Positions 8,896-16,665 of a stretch of 64,000 nucleotides of DNA are shown here, in pieces. This DNA is from Flavobacterium sp. 102 (GTDB lineage Bacteria; Bacteroidota; Bacteroidia; Flavobacteriales; Flavobacteriaceae), in the NCBI RefSeq assembly GCF_003634615.1, contig NZ_RBKX01000001.1, positions 496,001-560,000 on the forward strand, in the 5' to 3' direction. The position numbers were made by a program, and so were the translations under genes. Position 1 is the stretch's first letter. Each line of letters starts with the position of its first letter. The notes below the pieces were generated by a model, which was not told the origin of the DNA, ran no database searches, and was given only the letters and a program-made list of their open reading frames with translations.

Positions 8896-8927
8896 TTGAA
8901 ATATTGTTTTTTTAATTCATATATTTG
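8896..8927 (+). promoter_or_regulatory. Candidate promoter of the HU gene
   Basis: TTG (8896-8898) is followed after 21 bp by TATATTTG (8920-8927), a good match to the Bacteroidetes TTG-N(17-23)-TAnnTTTG pattern, 42 bp before the start codon. Confidence 0.55.
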
Positions 8928-8969
8928 CAACCTCAAAAAATTACACATAATATTAAAATACGAAACAAA

Positions 8970-9263
8970 ATGACGAAAGCAGATATCGTAGCGAAGATTT
9001 CAGAAAAATTAGGTCTTGAAAAAGGAGATGTTCAAGCAACAGTTGAAGCGTTTATGGAAGAAGTGAAAAATTCTTTAGAAACCGGAGACAATGTTTATTT
9101 AAGAGGTTTTGGTAGCTTCATTATCAAAACAAGAGCTGAAAAAACAGGTAGAAACATTTCTAAAAACACTACTATCAAAATTCCTGCTCACAACATTCCA
9201 GCATTCAAACCTGCTAAAGTATTTGTAGAATCAGTTAAAACAAACACTGAAGTAGCAGTATAA
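8970..9263 (+). CDS. HU family DNA-binding protein
   Basis: 97 residues starting MTKADIVAKISEKLGL. I start it here because the upstream in-frame extension is mostly promoter DNA. The HU/IHF fold is complete, with the DNA-binding arm signature GFGSFIIKTRAEKTGRNISKN and the intercalating-proline region IKIPAHNIPAFKPAK. It is a dimeric nucleoid protein that bends DNA. It precedes a 30-codon basic gene and RNase G, all on the plus strand. Confidence 0.95.
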   Translation: MTKADIVAKISEKLGLEKGDVQATVEAFMEEVKNSLETGDNVYLRGFGSFIIKTRAEKTGRNISKNTTIKIPAHNIPAFKPAKVFVESVKTNTEVAV

Positions 9264-9294
9264 ACTTATTTATTAATCACAAAAAGACGAACTT

Positions 9295-9387
9295 ATGCCA
9301 AGTGGTAAAAAAAGAAAAAGACATAAGGTAGCAACTCACAAACGTAAGAAGAGAGCGAGAGCTAACCGACACAAAAAGAAAAAGTAG
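9295..9387 (+). CDS. Tiny (30 aa) highly basic, probably ribosome-associated protein
   Basis: ATG at 9295 opens a 30-codon frame ending in TAG at 9385. About two thirds of its residues are Lys, Arg or His (it starts MPSGKKRKRHKVATHKRKKR). It lies 31 bp after HU and ends in its own terminator hairpin, which supports a real gene. The composition and pattern resemble the small AURKAIP1/COX24-type basic proteins (bS22-like) found on some bacterial ribosomes, and I recall near-identical peptides in other Bacteroidetes. A ribosomal role is inference; that it is a real gene is likely. Confidence 0.75.
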   Translation: MPSGKKRKRHKVATHKRKKRARANRHKKKK

Positions 9388-9409
9388 TTCTAAACTACTT
9401 TTCTTTTTT
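9381..9409 (+). terminator. Terminator after the 30-aa basic gene
   Basis: AAAGTAGTT pairs with AACTACTTT around a three-base loop, followed by a T-rich tract. The 5' arm overlaps the stop codon. Confidence 0.75.
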
Positions 9410-9437
9410 TAAAAAAAGTTCATTGAAATCGAAAATT

Positions 9438-9625
9438 AGTAATCAGTGATCAGTAATTAGTAATCAGTTTTACTGCCAACTAAAAACTGCCAACTGAACA
9501 CTATTTTTTCACCGGGTAATAAACAATACCTGTTAAAATGTTTAATCCATCCTTACAATTCAGTTATGAGTTATAAGTTATGAGTTATGAGTTGAAAAAC
9601 TGCAAACTGTAAACTTTATACTGTA
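9438..9625 (+). repeat. Four adjacent heptanucleotide tandem arrays
   Basis: Four different 7-bp repeats, each of four imperfect units: AGTAATC-type at 9438-9465, ACTGCCA/ACTAAAA-type at 9472-9499, TTATGAG/TTATAAG at 9564-9591, and AACTGCA/AACTGTA-type at 9598-9625. They fill most of the gap between the basic-peptide gene and RNase G. They look like the short tandemly repeated repetitive (STRR) heptamers described in cyanobacteria. Confidence 0.8.
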
Positions 9626-9654
9626 GCTAAATGGTTCGGATAAAAATTTACAAC

Positions 9655-11199
9655 ATGAATAAAGAATTAATCATCCGTAGTGGTGAAGATGCTGTAGATT
9701 TTGCCTTATTAAAAGATGGAAAACTAATTGAATTACACAAACAGGAAGATACAAGCAACTTTCAAGTGGGTGATATTTTTATCGCCAAAATCAGGAAACC
9801 CGTTGCCGGACTTAACGCTGCTTTTGTAAATGTAGGCTTTGAAAAAGATGCCTTTTTACATTATCACGATTTAGGACCAAACTTAGCTTCTTATTTGAAA
9901 TTCATAAAACTTGTAAGCGCAGGTAAACTAAAAGATTTCTCCCTAAAAAACTTCCAGTTTGAGAAAGAGATTGATAAAGATGGTACGATATCAGATATTC
10001 TGAGTGCCAATCAATCGGTATTAGTTCAAGTTGTCAAAGAACCAATTTCTACCAAAGGACCAAGAATCAGCACTGAGCTGTCATTCGCGGGTCGTTTTGT
10101 GGTTTTAGTTCCATTTTCTGATCGCGTTTCTATTTCACAAAAAATAGAATCTAAAGAAGAAAAAGACCGTTTGAAAAAACTAGTACAATCTATCAAACAA
10201 AGAGGTTTTGGTGTTATTGTGAGAACAGTAGCAGAAGGCAAAAGCATAGCCGAATTAGAAAAAGATTTGCAGAACTTAATGAATAGATGGACTGCAATGA
10301 GTAAAAAATTACCAACTGCTCATCATCCGTCCAAGATATTAGGAGAGCTTAACAAAGCTTCTTCAATATTACGAGACGTATTCAATGATACTTTCACGAG
10401 TATTCAAACAGATGATGAAGAGTTGTACCAAGAAACAAAGGACTATTTAGCCGAAATAGCTCCCGAGAAACAAAAAATAGTGAAGCTTTACCAGTCGAAA
10501 GACGTGCCATTGTTTGAGAAATACCATATTGAGCGACAAATCAAAACTTCTTTTGGGCGCACCGTATCCATGAGTAAAGGAGCCTATTTAATTATAGAGC
10601 ACACTGAAGCTTTACACGTTATCGACGTGAACAGCGGCAACCGTTCTAACAAAGCCACCAACCAAGAAGATACCGCACTCGAAGTGAATATGATAGCCGC
10701 TGCCGAAATCGCACGACAATTGCGTCTGCGTGATATGGGTGGTATTATTGTAGTCGATTTTATCGATATGCAAAATCCGGACAATCGCCAAGTCTTGTTC
10801 AACTTCCTTAGAGAAGAAATGAGCGACGACAAAGCCAAACACAAGATCTTACCGCCGAGTAAATTTGGATTAGTTCAAATCACTCGCCAACGCGTAAGAC
10901 CTGAAGTCAATATAGAGACCCGAGAAGAAAATCCAAACAATTTGAGCGGTGATGTAGATGCACCAATCCAAATTATTGATAAGATCAATTTCTCCCTCGA
11001 AAAAATCATCAAAGACCACAACGGTGTGAAACTTAACGTTCACCCATTTGTGGCAGCATACCTTAAAAAAGGTTTTCCATCATTACGTTCAAAATGGTTT
11101 TTTGAACATAAAAAGTGGGTGAAAATCATACCTCGTGACGCTTACACGTACCTAGAGTATCATTTCTTCGATAAAGACGGAAATGTGATCAAAGAATAA
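9655..11199 (+). CDS. rng: Ribonuclease E/G family protein (RNase G)
   Basis: 514 residues from the ATG at 9655 (MNKELIIRSGEDAVDFALL). The eight-codon upstream extension is unlikely because it runs into repeat DNA. An S1 domain (about 35-125; GDIFIAKIRKPVAGLNAAFVNVG) precedes the RNase E/G catalytic core. Metal-ligand aspartates are seen in VIDVNSGNRS and GIIVVDFIDM. The Zn-link motif CPxC of classical RNase E is absent, as in many RNase G proteins. It makes single-strand endonucleolytic cuts in rRNA maturation and mRNA decay. The leader includes heptamer repeats. Confidence 0.93.
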   Translation: MNKELIIRSGEDAVDFALLKDGKLIELHKQEDTSNFQVGDIFIAKIRKPVAGLNAAFVNVGFEKDAFLHYHDLGPNLASYLKFIKLVSAGKLKDFSLKNFQFEKEIDKDGTISDILSANQSVLVQVVKEPISTKGPRISTELSFAGRFVVLVPFSDRVSISQKIESKEEKDRLKKLVQSIKQRGFGVIVRTVAEGKSIAELEKDLQNLMNRWTAMSKKLPTAHHPSKILGELNKASSILRDVFNDTFTSIQTDDEELYQETKDYLAEIAPEKQKIVKLYQSKDVPLFEKYHIERQIKTSFGRTVSMSKGAYLIIEHTEALHVIDVNSGNRSNKATNQEDTALEVNMIAAAEIARQLRLRDMGGIIVVDFIDMQNPDNRQVLFNFLREEMSDDKAKHKILPPSKFGLVQITRQRVRPEVNIETREENPNNLSGDVDAPIQIIDKINFSLEKIIKDHNGVKLNVHPFVAAYLKKGFPSLRSKWFFEHKKWVKIIPRDAYTYLEYHFFDKDGNVIKE

Positions 11200-11221
11200 A
11201 GGCTGAATCATTCAGCAAACA

Positions 11222-11255
11222 AAAACCGCCTTTCGAAAGACTGGCGGTTTTTTTG
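11222..11255 (+). terminator. Terminator of rng, one arm of a 30-bp inverted repeat pair
   Basis: AAAACCGCC pairs with GGCGGTTTT around the loop TTTCGAAAGACT, followed by T residues. The exact reverse complement of the 30-bp hairpin recurs at 13828-13857. Confidence 0.85.
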
Positions 11256-11263
11256 TGGCCTTA

Positions 11264-11356
11264 ATTGTCACCCTGAGCGCAGTCGAAGGGTTTTTCTATT
11301 AGAAGCTAATCCGGCTGTTCGCGCTACGCGGTAGCCAGCTTCCATCCGGGCTAGGG
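11264..11356. repeat. Dispersed repeat fragments (CTGAGCGCAGTCGAAGG type and a GC-rich hairpin)
   Basis: GTCACCCTGAGCGCAGTCG followed by AAGGG belongs to a family seen in other orientations and variants at 14121-14168, 27777-27815 and 47381-47431. Next to it lies the GC-rich GTTCGCGCTACGCGGTAGCC segment, whose CGCGCTACGCG core can fold. Nothing coding is apparent here. Confidence 0.6.
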
Positions 11357-11401
11357 TAAACTGCACAAAAACAATTTAAATTTTTCTTACAAAGAATTTC
11401 A

Positions 11402-11409
11402 TATATTTG
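11402..11409 (+). promoter_or_regulatory. Candidate minus-7 box of the LRR gene
   Basis: TATATTTG matches TAnnTTTG and ends 18 bp before the ATG at 11428. Confidence 0.5.
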
Positions 11410-11427
11410 AGTGTCAAAACAATACAA

Positions 11428-13809
11428 ATGAAAAAACTGTACACTCTTTTAGTTTTAATCCTTACTGTTTTAACAACTAATGCCCAAATCATCAATTTCC
11501 CCGATGCCAATTTTAAAGCTAGATTATTAGCCGCTAATACCGGCAACTACCATGCTATGAATGCATTAAACCAGCCCATGAAAATTGATTCCAACGAGAA
11601 CAATGAAATTGAGGTGAGCGAAGCATTACAAGTTAGTACTTTGAATGCTAACGTCGCCAATATTTCCAGCTTGGTTGGAATAAACAATTTCTCTAATTTG
11701 ACTGGTTTGAATATTACTCAAAATTCGATTACGTCACTTAATATTGATGGGCTTGTAAATCTTGTCACGCTAACTTGCTATCGGAATTCCTTTACATCAT
11801 TAGATTTGACCCATTCCCCCAATCTTCAAACGGTACAATGTTCCGATGGGCTTCTCACCACTCTAAATATTGCCGGGCTATCTAATCTTAATGTTTTAAA
11901 TTGTGCCAATAACAGCCTTTTATCACTGGATGCGAGTGATGCTTCGAATCTCCAAACCTTAATATGCCGGGATAATCAAATAACGTCTTTGGATGTTGCT
12001 GGTTTATCCCAACTGGAGACACTTCTTTGCGATTCAAATAACTTATCGGTGCTAAACGTCAACGGTTTGACAAATCTTGGGATTTTAAATTGTTCCGACA
12101 ATAACATTTCGGCTTTGGACGTAACAGCGTTACCCAATCTTAGCCAGATTGTTGTGTCCCACAATCAGCTTTCGGCTTCGGATTTTACCAATAATCAGCT
12201 TCTTGAGTACGTTGACTGCAGGTTCAATCTGATAACGACATTGGATTTTAGCGTTTGCCATGGTCTGCAAGAAATGCTGGCATCCAATAATCAACTTACG
12301 ACATTGTTTATAAAAAATGGCTCCTATGAGCAAAATGCGCAGTTCCAATCAAATCCACTTCAATATATATGTGCTGATCAAAACGAAATAGCAGGACTTC
12401 AATTTTATGTTAACAATATCCCCAATTGTCATATAAATTCATATTGCAGCTTTACTCCCGGAGGTGTCTTTTATACGCTTCAAAACACCATTCTTTTTGA
12501 CGATAATAACAATGGCTGTGACAATGATGACGTTGCCATCCCAAATATGAAATATACTTTTTCCAATGGTTCCAGCAATACAACGCTGGTATCAGGAGAA
12601 GATGATTCTTTTAATTATGTACAGGCGGGAACTTATACCATTACGCCTATTTTTGAAAACCCCTCTTATTTTTCAGTAACTCCGGCATCCGCCACGATTA
12701 CTTTTCCGGCAGCAAATGATCCTTTTGTACAGAATTTTTGCCTTACAGTCAATGGCACACTCAACGATTTAGAAGTTACTTTGTTTCCAATCGGTCCAGC
12801 CAGACCGGGCTTTGATGCCCATTACAAAATCATTTATAAAAACAAAGGAACAACAATACAAAGTGGTGCAATAAGCTTTTCTTATGATGATACTATTTCC
12901 GATTTGGTTTCTGCAAATCCAGCGACATCAAGCCAAGGAAATGATATCCTAAATTGGACTTTTGCCAATTTACAACCCTTTGAATCCCGAGAAATTTCAA
13001 TCACCTTAAATCTGAATTCTCCGGTTGAAACGCCTCCACTGAATGCAAACAATTGGTTGCTTTATAGCGCAACAGCGGCCGGCGCCACTGACGAAACACC
13101 TGATAATAATACGGCTAACCTAACCCAAACTGTTGTCAATTCCTATGACCCGAATGATAAAACCTGTGTTGAAGGAACATGGTTACCATTAGACTTCGTC
13201 GGAGAGTATGTACATTATATCATCCGCTTTGAAAACACCGGTACTTTTGCCGCCGAAAATATCGTGGTGAAAGACATCATTGACACAACTAAGTTTGAAA
13301 TCGGCTCTTTGATTCCTTTGAGTGGAAGCCATCCTTTTACAACCCGAATCATAAATACCAATCAGGTAGAATTTATTTTTGAAAATATCAATCTACCGTT
13401 TGATGATGCCAACAATGACGGTTATGTAGCGTTTAAAATAAAAACGAAGCCAACACTTGTTGACTTAGAAACCTTTAGCAATTCGGCCAGCATTTACTTT
13501 GATTACAATGCGCCAATTGTAACGGATACTTATACAACAACCGTTTTTAATCCATTAAACACAAGTGACTTTGAGTTTGGTAGTGTGTTTAGTTTGTCTC
13601 CGGTTCCAACGAAAGATGTGCTGACAATTACAACTAAACAAACCTTAGAAATAAGTTCTGTGAGCATTTACAACACGCTTGGCCAATTGGTTCAGGTGAA
13701 TACCAATCCAAATGAAACTATCGATGTTTCGGGCTTGTCAAGCGGAAGTTATTTTATCAAGATAATCAGCGATAAAGGAAGCGCTACCGGTAAGTTTGTA
13801 AAAGAATAA
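11428..13809 (+). CDS. Secreted leucine-rich-repeat protein with T9SS type A sorting domain
   Basis: 793 residues from the ATG at 11428, which opens a signal peptide (MKKLYTLLVLILTVLTTNAQ). Residues 60-310 are leucine-rich repeats of about 21 residues (L..L.C..N.L..LDV..L). A beta-sandwich region follows, then the conserved block YDPNDKTCVEG with a DUF11-like repeat (YIIRFENTGTFAAENIVVKDII), typical of T9SS cargo. The last 70 residues are a type A sorting domain (LSPVPTKDVLTI, IYNTLGQLVQV, GSYFIKI). It should be exported by the type IX system and be surface-bound or released. It stands alone, between inverted copies of one terminator. Confidence 0.88.
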   Translation: MKKLYTLLVLILTVLTTNAQIINFPDANFKARLLAANTGNYHAMNALNQPMKIDSNENNEIEVSEALQVSTLNANVANISSLVGINNFSNLTGLNITQNSITSLNIDGLVNLVTLTCYRNSFTSLDLTHSPNLQTVQCSDGLLTTLNIAGLSNLNVLNCANNSLLSLDASDASNLQTLICRDNQITSLDVAGLSQLETLLCDSNNLSVLNVNGLTNLGILNCSDNNISALDVTALPNLSQIVVSHNQLSASDFTNNQLLEYVDCRFNLITTLDFSVCHGLQEMLASNNQLTTLFIKNGSYEQNAQFQSNPLQYICADQNEIAGLQFYVNNIPNCHINSYCSFTPGGVFYTLQNTILFDDNNNGCDNDDVAIPNMKYTFSNGSSNTTLVSGEDDSFNYVQAGTYTITPIFENPSYFSVTPASATITFPAANDPFVQNFCLTVNGTLNDLEVTLFPIGPARPGFDAHYKIIYKNKGTTIQSGAISFSYDDTISDLVSANPATSSQGNDILNWTFANLQPFESREISITLNLNSPVETPPLNANNWLLYSATAAGATDETPDNNTANLTQTVVNSYDPNDKTCVEGTWLPLDFVGEYVHYIIRFENTGTFAAENIVVKDIIDTTKFEIGSLIPLSGSHPFTTRIINTNQVEFIFENINLPFDDANNDGYVAFKIKTKPTLVDLETFSNSASIYFDYNAPIVTDTYTTTVFNPLNTSDFEFGSVFSLSPVPTKDVLTITTKQTLEISSVSIYNTLGQLVQVNTNPNETIDVSGLSSGSYFIKIISDKGSATGKFVKE

Positions 13810-13827
13810 TTTGTTATAACAATATAG

Positions 13828-13860
13828 AAAACCGCCAGTCTTTCGAAAGGCGGTTTTTTT
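13828..13860 (+). terminator. Terminator of the LRR gene, second arm of the 30-bp inverted pair
   Basis: AAAACCGCC pairs with GGCGGTTTT around the loop AGTCTTTCGAAA, followed by T residues. The 30-bp hairpin is the perfect reverse complement of 11222-11251. Confidence 0.85.
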
Positions 13861-13946
13861 GTGTCCTGATATTACTACGGTATTTTATAAGTTAAAAATA
13901 AAATGATATAACCATTACCACTAATTGCACACTAAATTTGTATTTC

Positions 13947-14121
13947 TGTCGATACGAAGACGAGGGATGACAGTTCGTCGAGGATGCTGTAACAGGGCAT
14001 GTATTTTCCATCCCTTCGTACATGTATTAACCTAACATCGGCACTATATGTGAAAACCGATCAGCTACACGGCGGTTCGACAGCATTGAAGTCCTTCTAT
14101 ATAAATAGGAGGACTTTTTTT
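13947..14121 (+). ncRNA. Candidate structured small RNA, unknown class
   Basis: A TAAATTTG box at 13933-13940 could drive a transcript of about 175 nt. Possible helices are GACGA/TCGTC (13959-13979), ATGCTGT/ACAGCAT (13984-13990 with 14080-14086), CATGTA/TACATG (13998-14024) and ATCGG/CCGAT (14037-14061). It ends in a 12-bp terminator stem. No coding gene feeds this terminator, because the LRR gene has its own. I do not recognise it as 6S, tmRNA, SRP or RNase P RNA. Confidence 0.35.
14089..14121 (+). terminator. Strong orphan terminator
   Basis: A 12-bp stem with one G-U pair (AAGTCCTTCTAT with ATAGGAGGACTT), followed by a run of eight T. It has no adjacent plus-strand coding gene. Confidence 0.8.
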
Positions 14122-14168
14122 CCTTCGACACTTCGGCTAAGCTCAGTGCAGGCTAAGCTCAGGATGAC
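14121..14168 (-). repeat. Dispersed repeat copy with internal duplication
   Basis: It contains CCTTCGACACTTCGG, then GGCTAAGCTCAG twice (14135-14146 and 14151-14162), then GATGACA. It is an inverted relative of the CTGAGCG...GTCGAAGG family at 11264 and abuts the pbpC stop codon. Confidence 0.55.
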
Positions 14169-14170
14169 AA

Positions 14171-16546
14171 CTAATCCTTTATTATTTCAACCCGTCTCTT
14201 AATCTCATTCCCAAATTCATCCGCAACAGTAATATAATGAATCCCGGTTTCCGCTTCAATCTGCATTTCGTGAAAGGTTTGCGTCGTGCCTTTGTATTCG
14301 TTGTCTACATACCAATACAACTTCGCTTCTCTGTTAGAATGTGCCACTTTTAAAATCACCGGTTGGACATTACTATTGAAATCTTTGGCCAAATAAATCT
14401 TGCTGTTGGTTTTTGGGTAAATAAAATCCATTGCGGCTTTTTGATCTTGCTTGCAATCCTCACGAAATGGCGGTAACGGTTTGTAATCAATGTGCAAACT
14501 CTTGTAATACCATTCCATCACCGGCGGTAAAATAAACCAGTTTTTGGAAACAATTTTATCCACATCTTCGCAACTATTATTCACTCTAAATTGTTGTGTA
14601 GCGTCTAAATGCACCAATTTGTGATAAGGACAAACTACGGTTTTCTTTCCTCTTCGGGTGATTAATTGTTTGGTTTTCGGGCAGTCTTCTTGGGCTAAAT
14701 GACCACTTAGTGTGCAAACCTCAGCATATTCCAAATCATTCAATGGCGGTTGGAACCATTTTTTTCTGGGCAACAAATTAAAGACATCAAATAAAATCGG
14801 TGCCGCACTTCCAACACCGGTTAATTCCGGTCTGCCTTCGCCATTCGCGTTGCCAACCCAAACGCCAACGACATAACGAGAATTCGTGCCAATCGCCCAA
14901 GCATCTCGGTTTCCAAAACTCGTTCCCGTCTTCCAAGCCAGTTCCAACGAAGAATCGTAAAACTTCCAAGCTTCATCGCCTTCCGGCCTATTGACTTCTT
15001 TCATCGCATTATACGTCAAATAAATCGAACCGGCGCCAAGTATCGTTTTCTGAAAACTATCGTCGCCATAATCTTGCTCGAAACCGTTGACATAATTCAA
15101 CTCGGTGAATTCTTTGGTTCTGTATTTTCCGCTCGATTGATTGAAATAATTAATCGTTGACGACATATTCGCATAAGTACGGCACAAATCCCAAAGATTG
15201 CTCTCAGCTCCGCCTAAAATCAACGACAAACCGTAATGATCGGGATGTTGGTTGATGTTTTTGAGTTTTAATTTCTGCGTCAATTCATAAAAATTATGTA
15301 CGCCGTGTTCCTGCAACATCAACACCGATGGAATGTTCAACGAACGCGATAAAGCTCGTTGCGCCGGAACAGCTCCGTCAAACGTCAGGTTAAAATTCTG
15401 TGGTGTGTAACCCGAAATCTGCGTTGGTACATCAGCTACTAAAGTATTGGGCAACAATTCGCCTTCATCGAGCATCGAGGCAAACAATAACGGCTTCAAA
15501 ATACTTCCCGTACTTCGCGGCGCACCAATAATATCAACATCTTTATCGTGGTCTTTGTCCGTTGGTGAATTGCCCACATAACTAATCACATTGCGGTTTT
15601 GAATATCAATCACCATAATAGCCAAGTTGTGGACTTCGTTTTGTTTGTACTGGTTGTAATATTGTTGCGCGATTTGGTTCACCCTATTTTGCAACGAAAT
15701 ATCAACAGTTGTTTTGATGCGTTTACCTTCATCGGTTTTCGCGATTCTTTGTAGCAAATGCGGTGCAATTTGAGGCAGATTATACGGTTTTTGCGGAAGT
15801 GGTTCTTTAACTGCTAATTCATAAGTCAACTTATCAATGATTTTTTCGTTGTAAAGTTTGAGCAACAAAGTATTGCGTTTTCGCAGCAACTTGATTTGGT
15901 TTTTTCCCGGATAAATCAAACTAGGCGCATTCGGTAAAACTGCTAAAGTCGCACTTTCCGCCCAAGACAGTTGATACGATTGCACGCCGAAATACCGCCA
16001 AGAAGCCATTTCCAATCCAACCACATTGCCACCATAAGGCGCATGCGCGGCATACAATGCGATGATTTTTTCTTTGGAATGACGAAATTCTAGACGCGTC
16101 GCCAATATCATTTCGATTCCTTTTTCGAAATAGGTTCTCTTTTTATTTTTTCGGGATAAACGAATGACTTGTTGGGTTAAGGTACTTCCGCCGCGAACGA
16201 CTTTTCCGGCACTACGATTTTGCTTAACAGCCTTAACCATCGCCACAGGATTAAATCCCGGATGGTAATAAAAATGTTCGTCTTCGAAATAGACAATACA
16301 TTTTTTAAACTTATCGGGAACACTGTCTTGCGCGGGAAAACGCCATTGTCCATCTCGTGCTATTTTCGCGGCCAGCAATTCGCCATCGTTGCTTTCGATT
16401 ACGGTGGCGTAAGGCTCTTGGAATAAAACTCTCGGCAATGAAAAGTAATACACCACCAGCAGCACAAATCCGATGGCTGATTTCTTTTGGTTGCGGTTTA
16501 TCCAATTGAGTAGGATTTGCGTGAACGCTTTGAGTTTTGCTTTCAT
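14171..16546 (-). CDS. pbpC: Penicillin-binding protein 1C (bifunctional transglycosylase/transpeptidase)
   Basis: 791 residues with one N-terminal membrane anchor (about residues 22-42). The GT51 glycosyltransferase domain shows FEDEHFYYHPGFNP (about 87-100) and RGGSTLTQQVIRLSRK. The transpeptidase domain has the serine motif STGSILKP, an SLN motif and WKTGTSFGNRDAWAIG. A C-terminal PBP1C-specific domain ends the protein (about 700-791). It polymerises and probably cross-links peptidoglycan. It follows the alpha-2-macroglobulin gene on the same strand with 119 bp between, the classic pbpC/yfhM pairing in which the macroglobulin is thought to protect the periplasm while PBP1C repairs the wall. 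Confidence 0.93.
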   Translation of the reverse strand: MKAKLKAFTQILLNWINRNQKKSAIGFVLLVVYYFSLPRVLFQEPYATVIESNDGELLAAKIARDGQWRFPAQDSVPDKFKKCIVYFEDEHFYYHPGFNPVAMVKAVKQNRSAGKVVRGGSTLTQQVIRLSRKNKKRTYFEKGIEMILATRLEFRHSKEKIIALYAAHAPYGGNVVGLEMASWRYFGVQSYQLSWAESATLAVLPNAPSLIYPGKNQIKLLRKRNTLLLKLYNEKIIDKLTYELAVKEPLPQKPYNLPQIAPHLLQRIAKTDEGKRIKTTVDISLQNRVNQIAQQYYNQYKQNEVHNLAIMVIDIQNRNVISYVGNSPTDKDHDKDVDIIGAPRSTGSILKPLLFASMLDEGELLPNTLVADVPTQISGYTPQNFNLTFDGAVPAQRALSRSLNIPSVLMLQEHGVHNFYELTQKLKLKNINQHPDHYGLSLILGGAESNLWDLCRTYANMSSTINYFNQSSGKYRTKEFTELNYVNGFEQDYGDDSFQKTILGAGSIYLTYNAMKEVNRPEGDEAWKFYDSSLELAWKTGTSFGNRDAWAIGTNSRYVVGVWVGNANGEGRPELTGVGSAAPILFDVFNLLPRKKWFQPPLNDLEYAEVCTLSGHLAQEDCPKTKQLITRRGKKTVVCPYHKLVHLDATQQFRVNNSCEDVDKIVSKNWFILPPVMEWYYKSLHIDYKPLPPFREDCKQDQKAAMDFIYPKTNSKIYLAKDFNSNVQPVILKVAHSNREAKLYWYVDNEYKGTTQTFHEMQIEAETGIHYITVADEFGNEIKRRVEIIKD

Positions 16547-16567
16547 TTTGTTTACTACAAAAGAAAA

Positions 16568-16661
16568 TTAACCGCAAAGTTCGCGAAGTATTACGCAAAG
16601 TTCGCAAAGAAAAACATATCTCTTGGCGAACTTGGCGCTTGCTTGGCGTCGTTGCGGTTAA
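16568..16661. repeat. Hairpin repeat element TTAACCGCAA...TTGCGGTTAA
   Basis: Perfect 10-bp ends TTAACCGCAA (16568-16577) and TTGCGGTTAA (16652-16661) enclose direct repeats of CGCAAAGTTCGC on the left and CTTGGCG units on the right. It lies inside the macroglobulin-pbpC transcription unit, so it would be transcribed and could fold or attenuate. Confidence 0.65.
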
Positions 16662-16665
16662 CCTT

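Larger units (their letters stand above)
13810..14170. other. 361-bp gap: terminator, candidate ncRNA, repeat
   Basis: From left to right it holds the LRR-gene terminator, a possible promoter box, a segment rich in short hairpins ending in a second strong terminator, and a dispersed repeat touching the pbpC stop codon. A 67-codon plus-strand frame across it has no recognisable protein character. Confidence 0.6.

Noticed and set aside
13999..14202. 67-codon plus-strand frame between the LRR gene and pbpC
   Set aside because: It crosses a strong terminator and a dispersed repeat, and its translation has no domain or compositional support.
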